Below, piece after piece: positions 25,880 to 32,085 of a stretch of 32,085 nucleotides of DNA. The notes beneath the pieces were generated by a model. It made no database searches and was not told the DNA's origin. It was given only the letters and a program-made list of their open reading frames with translations. The stretch covers positions 6,411-38,495 of the forward strand of contig HF987896.1 in NCBI GenBank assembly GCA_000431135.1, read 5' to 3'. Numbering within the stretch: position 1 is the stretch's first letter; each line of letters opens with the position of its first letter. Made by a program: the position numbers and the translations under genes. Source of the stretch: Clostridium sp. CAG:590. GTDB taxonomy: Bacteria > Bacillota > Clostridia > Lachnospirales > Lachnospiraceae.

Positions 25880-25916
25880 GGGGCATCATAGCTGGAAAGC
25901 TATGGCGCCCTGTTTG
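25880..25916 (+). terminator. Terminator after the GH16 gene
   Basis: GGGGCatCATAGCT (25880-25893) pairs with AGCTATGgcGCCCT (25898-25911) with a GGAA loop and a small internal mismatch, followed by GTTTGT. It lies 32 bases after the stop. Confidence 0.65.
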
Positions 25917-25924
25917 TGCAATAA

Positions 25925-26001
25925 GCCGTCATGCAGAAATTGTGCTTGCACAAATTTCTATATGACGGCCAATGTTCATCGAGTAGGAGCTAGCCTACTC
26001 G
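25925..26001 (+). repeat. Two-hairpin intergenic element, copy A
   Basis: GCCGTCAT (25925-25932) pairs with ATGACGGC (25962-25969) around an inner hairpin with core GTGCTTGCAC (25942-25951). A second hairpin follows, CGAGTAGG (25980-25987) with CCTACTCG (25994-26001). The core and the following AAATTTCTAT and TCATCG are shared with copy B at 27587-27660. From 26002 to 26163 the intergenic region holds only AT-rich sequence with the LysR promoter at its end. Confidence 0.75.
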
Positions 26002-26163
26002 ATTGTTTGAGAGGAAATAAGTGTGAGGTATAAGTCAAGATTATGGCAGAGAAATTAATAAATATAAGAATAAAGCATAATACTATGAATAATTATAAGG
26101 CAATAAGCATACATATTAACATGATTTTTATGAAAAAATGAAATAAAAAATGCATTTTAGGGA

Positions 26164-26192
26164 TGTACAAATCAAATTTTATGGTATATAAT
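26164..26192 (+). promoter_or_regulatory. Promoter of the LysR-type regulator
   Basis: TGTACA (26164-26169) and a perfect TATAAT (26187-26192) lie 17 bases apart, 40 bases before the ATG at 26232. Confidence 0.6.
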
Positions 26193-26231
26193 CTGCTTAT
26201 GGGAAATCTATTAGATATAAGGAGAGATTAT

Positions 26232-27134
26232 ATGAATATCAATCTGGAATACTATAAGATTTTCTATCATGTAGCCACCGAGCTTAGCATAACTGGTGCT
26301 GCCAAGAAGCTCTGTATATCACAACCTGCCGTCTCCCAAGCTGTGAAACAGCTCGAGCAGGGATTAGGGATTGAGCTTTTTACCAGACGTGCGAAAGGTG
26401 TCAGTTTAACCCGAGCTGGAACTTTATTGTATTCTTATGTCGGGAATGGTTATGAGACGATCTTGGCGGGTGAGACACAGCTTGCGAAGATGATGAATTT
26501 GGAATATGGAGAGGTACGGATTGGTGCGAGCGATATGTCGTTGCAATTCTATCTGTTGCCATATCTGGAACGTTTTCATCAACTGTATCCTGAGATTAAA
26601 GTTACTGTGACGAATGCACCTACGCCACAGACCATTGACCACCTGAATCAGGGAAGAATTGATTTTGGGGTAGTGACCAAACCCTTAGATATTGATTCGA
26701 AGTATGATATTACATGCGTTCGCAAGATTCAGGATGTGTTTGTGGCGGGGGAAAAGTTCCGTTATTTGAAGGGAAAGAAGCTGGACTATAAGGAACTGTC
26801 TGCTTTGCCTTTGATCTGCTTGGAAGGTGATACGAGTACAAGGAAATATGTAGATAGCTATTTGGAAGAGAGAAAGGTATCTGTTACACCGGAATTCGAA
26901 CTTGCAACAAGTGACATGATCGTGCAGTTTGCAATGCGTAATCTGGGAATTGGGTGTGTTGTAGAAGATTTTGCTAAGAAGCAGATCGACAGTGGGGAGT
27001 TGTTCCGGTTAGAGTTTAAGAAGAAGATTCCGGAACGGGATATGTGCCTGATGATCGATCAGCGGTCGACAATGTCGGTTGCGGCGGCAAAACTTTTGGA
27101 ATTATTGAAGGTAACGAACCGGGATGACCAATAG
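26232..27134 (+). CDS. LysR-family transcriptional regulator
   Basis: This 300-residue DNA-binding protein has the LysR helix-turn-helix at residues 1-60 (YYKIFYHVATELSITGAAKKLCISQPAVSQAVKQLE) and a C-terminal two-lobed effector-binding domain (about 90-295; GEVRIGASD and YLLPYLERFHQLYPEIKV are typical). The start at 26232 has AAGGAGAGA upstream; a longer frame from 26163 would overlap the promoter. The effector is unknown. The usual divergent target gene is missing: upstream lies a terminator and a repeat. The next gene is 91 bases downstream on the same strand. Confidence 0.93.
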   Translation: MNINLEYYKIFYHVATELSITGAAKKLCISQPAVSQAVKQLEQGLGIELFTRRAKGVSLTRAGTLLYSYVGNGYETILAGETQLAKMMNLEYGEVRIGASDMSLQFYLLPYLERFHQLYPEIKVTVTNAPTPQTIDHLNQGRIDFGVVTKPLDIDSKYDITCVRKIQDVFVAGEKFRYLKGKKLDYKELSALPLICLEGDTSTRKYVDSYLEERKVSVTPEFELATSDMIVQFAMRNLGIGCVVEDFAKKQIDSGELFRLEFKKKIPERDMCLMIDQRSTMSVAAAKLLELLKVTNRDDQ

Positions 27135-27225
27135 CAGTAATTAGAAGCTATCAACGTCTTGCAAAGTGGCATGATCAGGAAATCGATAGGACACAATGTA
27201 GGCGGATAGCAGGTAGGAGGATATG

Positions 27226-27498
27226 ATGGAGTTAAATAACACATTTAAATTAGTGAATGAAAAGGGTCAGGAGATCGTGTATGTTGGATTGAGTGTAGTA
27301 GAGAATCCGGAGAATGGGCAGCGTTATCTGATCTATACAGAGGCAGATAATGCAAAAGAACAGACCGGAAGAGCCGTGGATCTGTATGCATGTGTATATG
27401 GAAAAGAGAATGGCAGAATTGTATTAGATCCGATTACAACAGAGAAAGAGAAGACATTGATCAAGACATTCATCGAAAAAAATATTAAGGTCGCATAA
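27226..27498 (+). CDS. DUF1292-like small protein
   Basis: This 90-residue protein resembles the DUF1292/YrzB family: an opening FKLVNEKGQEIVYVGLSVVE, then a strand YLIYTEAD and YACVYGKENGRIVLDPI. Members are small cytoplasmic proteins of unknown function, common in Clostridia. ATG 27226 is taken since TAGGAGG ends 5 bases before it; an adjacent ATG at 27223 is too close. It has no signal or membrane segment. It is followed by a strong terminator. Confidence 0.75.
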   Translation: MELNNTFKLVNEKGQEIVYVGLSVVENPENGQRYLIYTEADNAKEQTGRAVDLYACVYGKENGRIVLDPITTEKEKTLIKTFIEKNIKVA

Positions 27499-27529
27499 GT
27501 TGCGATAACCTTTCTTTAATTATATCAGG

Positions 27530-27573
27530 ACAACTGCGTTTTTTGTGAAATGAGAATGCAGTTGTTCTTTTTT
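27530..27573 (+). terminator. Terminator after the DUF1292-like gene
   Basis: ACAACTGC (27530-27537) pairs with GCAGTTGT (27558-27565), followed by TCTTTTTT. The loop of 20 bases is long and has its own T-run, but the stem is perfect. Confidence 0.75.
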
Positions 27574-27586
27574 GTGTAGACAACGA

Positions 27587-27713
27587 GCCGGGTGCAAGTT
27601 CGTGCTTGCACGAAAATTTGTATTCGGCGACTGCTCATCATCGAATGACGATGTCATGAGATGAGATACAAAGCCATAAGCCACACTTATGAGATATAAG
27701 CGTAGCTTATGGC
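27587..27713 (+). repeat. Two-hairpin intergenic element, copy B, plus a third hairpin
   Basis: GCCG (27587-27590) and CGGC (27625-27628) enclose TTCGTGC-TT-GCACGAA (27599-27614) with the core GTGCTTGCAC (27602-27611). A second hairpin follows, CTCAT-CATCG (27634-27643) with CGATG-tc-ATGAG (27649-27660). A third, GCCATAAGC (27673-27681), can pair with GCTTATGGC (27705-27713), or a smaller ATAAGC-gta-GCTTAT (27696-27710) can form. Copy B shares its core and flanks with copy A. Confidence 0.75.
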
Positions 27714-27732
27714 ATGTATTAGAAATATTGAT

Positions 27733-27761
27733 TTTACTTATGGCATTGAGTGCGTTATACT
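27733..27761 (+). promoter_or_regulatory. Promoter of purA
   Basis: TTTACT (27733-27738) and TATACT (27756-27761) are exactly 17 bases apart. A small hairpin AGGAC-gatt-GTCCT (27775-27788) would lie in the leader. No purine riboswitch or PurBox-like motif was seen. Confidence 0.7.
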
Positions 27762-27825
27762 TTAGGCAAATAAAAGGACGATTGTCCTCATTTATAATAA
27801 TTTGGTCAAAGGAAGGGTTATTCAC

Positions 27826-29103
27826 ATGGTTAAAGCTGTAGTAGGAGCGAATTGGGGAGACGAAGGTAAAGGTAAGATTACTGATATGTTAAGCAAAGAG
27901 GCAGACATTATTGTACGTTTTCAGGGTGGTGCCAATGCAGGTCACACGATTGTAAACAATTATGGTAAGTTTGCACTTCATACATTGCCATCCGGTGTAT
28001 TCTATGATCACACCACAAGTATTATTGGTAATGGTGTTGCTTTGGATATTCCAAAGTTATTCAAAGAGATTCAGGAAGTGACTTCGAAAGGAGTTCCGGC
28101 ACCAAAGATCTTAGTATCAGACAGAGCACAGATGGTTATGCCATATCATGTGTTGTTTGATACATATGAAGAGGCAAGACTTGCAGGTAAGTCATTTGGT
28201 TCTACTAAGTCCGGTATTGCTCCGTTCTATTCAGATAAATATGCCAAGATCGGATTCCAGGTATCGGAGTTATTTATGGATGAGGCTGCACTGAAGGATA
28301 AGATTGAGCGCGTGATCGCACAGAAGAATATCCTGTTAGAGCATTTATATCATCAGCCATTACTTACAGTAGATGAAGTATATAACACATTGATGGAATA
28401 TAAGAGCATGGTAGAGCCATATGTATGTGATGTATCTGCATATTTGTGGCAGGCAATCAAGGATGGGAAGAACATCTTATTAGAGGGTCAGTTAGGCTCT
28501 TTGAAGGATCCGGATCACGGTATTTATCCGATGGTTACATCTTCTTCTACATTAGCTGCTTATGGTGCAATCGGAGCCGGTATTCCACCATATGAGATTC
28601 AGAAGATCATTACGGTTGTAAAGGCATACTCTTCTGCTGTTGGAGCAGGTGCATTTGTCAGTGAAATCTTCGGTGATGAGGCAGACGAATTAAGACGCCG
28701 TGGCGGTGATGGCGGTGAGTTTGGTGCAACAACAGGACGTCCTAGAAGAATGGGTTGGCTCGACTGTGTTGCTTCTAAGTATGGCTGCCGTATTCAAGGT
28801 GCAACCGATGTAGCATTTACGGTATTGGATGTATTAGGATATTTAGATGAGATTCCGGTATGCGTTGGATATGATATTGATGGAGAAGTTACAACAGATT
28901 TCCCAACCACTGCAAAGCTTGAGAAAGCGAAGCCGGTATTTAAGACATTACCGGGATGGAAGACAGATATTCGTGGAATTAAGAAGTATGAAGATCTTCC
29001 GGAGAATTGTAGAAAGTATATCGAGTTCGTTGAGGAGCAGATTGGATTCCCTATTACGATGGTATCCAATGGTCCGGGAAGAGAAGATATTATCTATCGT
29101 TAA
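27826..29103 (+). CDS. purA: Adenylosuccinate synthetase PurA
   Basis: This 425-residue enzyme joins aspartate to IMP using GTP, the first committed step to AMP. The N-terminal GTP loop reads GANWGDEGKGK, with the catalytic Asp and Lys; QGGANAGHT holds the catalytic His. GSTKSGIAPFYSDK, LLEGQLGSLKDPDHGIYP and TTGRPRRMGWLDC are further family motifs, and the C-terminal VSNGPGRE closes the fold. ATG 27826 with AAAGGAAGG 9 bases upstream gives the usual N-terminus MVKAVVGANWGDEG; the in-frame TTG at 27802 is not needed. It stands alone with its own promoter and terminator. Confidence 0.97.
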   Translation: MVKAVVGANWGDEGKGKITDMLSKEADIIVRFQGGANAGHTIVNNYGKFALHTLPSGVFYDHTTSIIGNGVALDIPKLFKEIQEVTSKGVPAPKILVSDRAQMVMPYHVLFDTYEEARLAGKSFGSTKSGIAPFYSDKYAKIGFQVSELFMDEAALKDKIERVIAQKNILLEHLYHQPLLTVDEVYNTLMEYKSMVEPYVCDVSAYLWQAIKDGKNILLEGQLGSLKDPDHGIYPMVTSSSTLAAYGAIGAGIPPYEIQKIITVVKAYSSAVGAGAFVSEIFGDEADELRRRGGDGGEFGATTGRPRRMGWLDCVASKYGCRIQGATDVAFTVLDVLGYLDEIPVCVGYDIDGEVTTDFPTTAKLEKAKPVFKTLPGWKTDIRGIKKYEDLPENCRKYIEFVEEQIGFPITMVSNGPGREDIIYR

Positions 29104-29131
29104 GAATAATATATAAAGGTTATCCTATAGG

Positions 29132-29170
29132 AAAAGCCTGCTGGAGAGTGGAATCTCCGGCAGGCTTTTT
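29132..29170 (+). terminator. Terminator of purA
   Basis: AAAAGCCTGC (29132-29141) with GGAG (29143-29146) pairs with CTCC (29155-29158) and GCAGGCTTTT (29160-29169), and T residues follow. This is a strong intrinsic terminator. Confidence 0.92.
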
Positions 29171-29265
29171 CTTACTTTACATTGCTACTCGCTTTTCTTT
29201 GTAATTTGAGCTATAATGTGCACATGAGAAAATGAATGATAAAGAAATGGTGGAAAGGATATTTT

Positions 29266-29736
29266 ATGGAACATACAGTAAGGAAGAGTAAAAACAATCG
29301 AATTGCGATGCGAATAATTGCAGGAATCTTTATTATGATCGCAATTGTCCGGATCATTGTGGTGATAACGAGTAAAGAACCGACGAACCGGATTGTTACA
29401 GCAATTCTGTGTGCCGGATGCCTCGCATATGGAATTTATCTGCTGAGACAGACATTGCGCCCGCAGGCATACGACATTACCTATGTTTTTGGTGATAAGA
29501 CCATGACACTGAAGATGCACCGAAAAGATAAGACGATCACTTATGATGAGATAACGGATCTTGGCTTTGTAGTGCCGAATGAAAGTATGGATTACAGTCT
29601 GGTTCAGATATATATTGGAAAAGAGCAGTATATTATACCATTTCCGACCAATCGAAATGTGGCGGAGGCTCTATATGGAATGTTGAAGATTAAGAAGGAA
29701 GAAGCAGAACAAAACTCAAAAAATGCGGAGGAATGA
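29266..29736 (+). CDS. Unrecognised membrane protein with a PH-like tail
   Basis: This 156-residue protein has a basic N-terminus, two hydrophobic segments (about 15-38 and 45-62), then a beta-rich cytoplasmic part (AYDITYVFGDKTMTLKM, TITYDEITDLGFV, QIYIGKEQYIIPFP) which resembles bacterial PH-like or YcxB-type domains; the likeness is loose. ATG 29266 has GGAAAGGA 5 to 8 bases upstream and is preferred over ATG 29236. A -10-like TATAAT lies at 29212-29217 without a clear -35. It ends 3 bases before birA, so the two are co-transcribed; the functional link is unknown. Confidence 0.7.
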   Translation: MEHTVRKSKNNRIAMRIIAGIFIMIAIVRIIVVITSKEPTNRIVTAILCAGCLAYGIYLLRQTLRPQAYDITYVFGDKTMTLKMHRKDKTITYDEITDLGFVVPNESMDYSLVQIYIGKEQYIIPFPTNRNVAEALYGMLKIKKEEAEQNSKNAEE

Positions 29737-29739
29737 CAG

Positions 29740-30723
29740 ATGGCAACAAAGGATAAGATATTAGAAATGTTACAGGAACAGGATACATTCGTATCCGGGC
29801 AGGCATTGTGCGATCATCTTGGAATCTCCAGAACCGCAGTTTGGAAAAATATCAATGCATTAAAGGAAGAGGGCTATGTGATAGAATCTGTGAATAATAA
29901 AGGATATCATTTATTAGAAATACCGGATCGGATTGATCCGAACCGGATTGGAGAATATCTGCATACCAAATGGCTGGCACACAATATTGTGTATGATGAG
30001 AAGATGGATTCTACGAATACGCAGGCGAAACGTTTAGGGGAAGAGAATGCAGAAAATGGAACGGTTGTCATTGCAGAACAGCAGACGGCGGGAAAGGGAC
30101 GACGTGGTAAGACATGGGTATCCCCGCTTGGCAATTGTTATTTTACAGTGTTGTTAAGACCGGATGTGCATGCAGACCGTGCTTCTATGATCACGTTGAT
30201 TTCGGCATTGGCGTTGGCACAGGCGATTGAAAAGGTCATGGATCTTGAGACAATGATCAAATGGCCGAATGATGTTATTGCAAGTGGTAAGAAGCTTTGT
30301 GGTATTCTGACAGAAAGCAGCAGTGATCTGGAATATATTAACTATGTGGTAGTGGGAATCGGAGTGAACTGTAATCAGACGGAGTTTCCGGAAGAAATTC
30401 GTGAAATTGCATCGTCTATCTGTCTGGAAACGGGACGAACCGTGGATAGAACCCGGCTGCTTGCCGAATTCTTTAATTGTTTTGAAGTATGTTATGAAAC
30501 ATTTTTGGAGACAGAGGATTTACAGGGATTAGTTGAAGATTATAATGCCAGACTGATCAATCGTGGAAAAGAGGTCAAGATTGTAGAGAAAGAGAAGGAA
30601 ACGGTTCTGAAAGCCGTCGGAGTTGACCAGCATGGTGGATTGATCGTGGAAGATGCAGAGGGAAAAAGGCGTTCTATTATATCGGGAGAAGTATCTGTGC
30701 GTGGTTTGTATGGATATGTGTAG
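29740..30723 (+). CDS. birA: Biotin protein ligase / biotin operon repressor BirA
   Basis: This 327-residue bifunctional protein has an N-terminal winged helix (about 1-65; FVSGQALCDHLGISRTAVWKNINALKEEGY) which makes it a group II, DNA-binding ligase. The catalytic domain follows (about 80-265): the biotinyl-AMP loop GKGRRGKTWVSP, then KWPNDVIASGKKLCGILTES and VVVGIGVNCNQ. A C-terminal SH3-like domain (about 275-325) ends the protein. It attaches biotin to carboxylase subunits and represses biotin synthesis or uptake genes. GGAGGA lies 7 bases before the ATG. No BirA operator or biotin gene is seen in the window. Confidence 0.95.
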   Translation: MATKDKILEMLQEQDTFVSGQALCDHLGISRTAVWKNINALKEEGYVIESVNNKGYHLLEIPDRIDPNRIGEYLHTKWLAHNIVYDEKMDSTNTQAKRLGEENAENGTVVIAEQQTAGKGRRGKTWVSPLGNCYFTVLLRPDVHADRASMITLISALALAQAIEKVMDLETMIKWPNDVIASGKKLCGILTESSSDLEYINYVVVGIGVNCNQTEFPEEIREIASSICLETGRTVDRTRLLAEFFNCFEVCYETFLETEDLQGLVEDYNARLINRGKEVKIVEKEKETVLKAVGVDQHGGLIVEDAEGKRRSIISGEVSVRGLYGYV

Positions 30724-30980
30724 GAATAGAGGCGTGTTTTAAGTTATCGTGCATATTGAATAAAAAATATCAACAAAGTGCTTGAAAATCCAAGGTATAT
30801 TGTGAAATTTATTATATACACATAATACACATGTTATGATGTGCAACTGCGTTATAACACGACATACTTAATAAAATTAAGTGAACGATGCGCGGTATGC
30901 ATAAAACGACGGCTATAACTTAATATAATTAAATAAAAGTGTGCATTTACATTATAAAATTTATTATAAAAGAGGGCTGC

Positions 30981-31009
30981 TTGCATAAATTAAGTAATTT
31001 CTATATAAT
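30981..31009 (+). promoter_or_regulatory. Near-consensus promoter upstream of gdhA
   Basis: TTGCAT (30981-30986) and a perfect TATAAT (31004-31009) lie 17 bases apart, so transcription should start near 31016. The third palindrome overlaps its -35. Another possible pair, TTGTGA (30800-30805) and TAATAC (30823-30828), lies 180 bases earlier. Confidence 0.75.
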
Positions 31010-31035
31010 ACTTTATAGACAAAGGCGTCTGAGTG

Positions 31036-31069
31036 AAAAGAACATACGCTTGTCGTATGTTCTTTTTTT
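31036..31069 (+). terminator. Intrinsic terminator between the promoter and gdhA
   Basis: A perfect 13-bp stem, AAAAGAACATACG (31036-31048) with CGTATGTTCTTTT (31054-31066), is followed by T residues to 31069. It lies 20 bases after the predicted start of transcription and 42 bases before the gdhA start, so it can either attenuate gdhA or end a short RNA of about 50 bases. Confidence 0.85.
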
Positions 31070-31111
31070 ACTTAATATAATTAAGTCGCCAGTTATAAGG
31101 AGGATATAAGA

Positions 31112-32085
<974 letters not shown>

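Larger units (their letters stand above)
30867..31085 (+). promoter_or_regulatory. Repeated CTTAAT-N3-ATTAAG palindromes before gdhA
   Basis: The 15-bp inverted repeat CTTAAT-N3-ATTAAG is perfect at 30867-30881 and 31071-31085, has one mismatch at 30919-30933, and appears as a half-preserved site at 30980-30994 that overlaps the -35 of the promoter at 30981. Three copies with TATAAT-like centres lie in AT-rich DNA. They are likely operators of one repressor or activator that controls gdhA. The regulator cannot be named from sequence. Confidence 0.6.

Overview
The window looks like the chromosome of a low-to-mid GC (roughly 40 percent, estimated by eye) gut Clostridia, most likely a Lachnospiraceae member. 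The grounds are strong AGGAGG ribosome binding sites, frequent TTG/GTG starts, a bile salt hydrolase, a GH16 glucanase, a canonical HPr, a CdaA/CdaR c-di-AMP operon and short hairpin-rich intergenic repeats. The family placement rests on gene content and style, not on a database match. No rRNA, tRNA, CRISPR array, insertion sequence, integrase or phage gene was recognised. The two ends cut through genes: a YhaN/Rad50-like ATPase on the left and glutamate dehydrogenase on the right.

Layout. 1-1773 is the C-terminal part of an SMC-like ATPase. 1827-4739 is a c-di-GMP pair: a GAF-GGDEF cyclase, then a membrane protein with a degenerate GGDEF and an intact EAL. 4823-5118 is a self-contained unit with its own promoter and terminator, coding for a 44-residue Met/Cys-rich peptide. 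5119-9301 holds a hairpin-rich leader, the magnesium transporter mgtE, an SLC13-type permease, a small unknown protein and a bile salt hydrolase. 9345-13094 holds an SDR oxidoreductase with its own promoter, a truncated RpiR-like remnant and the methionine importer metNIQ. 13410-15125 is a glycerate kinase fused to an alpha/beta-hydrolase-like domain. 15132-18977 is a cdaA-cdaR operon led by two unrecognised membrane proteins and followed by HPr; a sirtuin comes next (to 19758).

19753-25848 is a beta-glucan locus: an AraC regulator diverging from a cytoplasmic GH5 glycosidase, then a large secreted GH16 with two Ig-like domains and five CBM4/9-like modules. The GH16 is split from its signal peptide by a 19-bp tandem duplication that shifts the frame by +1. 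This is the most striking event in the window. 26232-29103 holds a LysR regulator, a DUF1292-like small protein and purA. 29266-30723 holds a membrane protein and birA. 30724-31111 is a long regulatory region before gdhA with repeated CTTAAT-N3-ATTAAG palindromes, a near-consensus promoter and an intrinsic terminator placed before the gene.

How the genes work together. Two cyclic-dinucleotide systems (c-di-GMP at 1.8-4.7 kb, c-di-AMP at 16.6-18.7 kb) share the window with nutrient genes for Mg2+, methionine, beta-glucan and ammonium assimilation. No single undescribed multi-gene system is obvious. The best candidates for new biology are the GH16 on/off duplication, the gdhA control region, the membrane proteins coupled to cdaA, the kinase-hydrolase fusion, the Met/Cys peptide and a family of two-hairpin intergenic elements.
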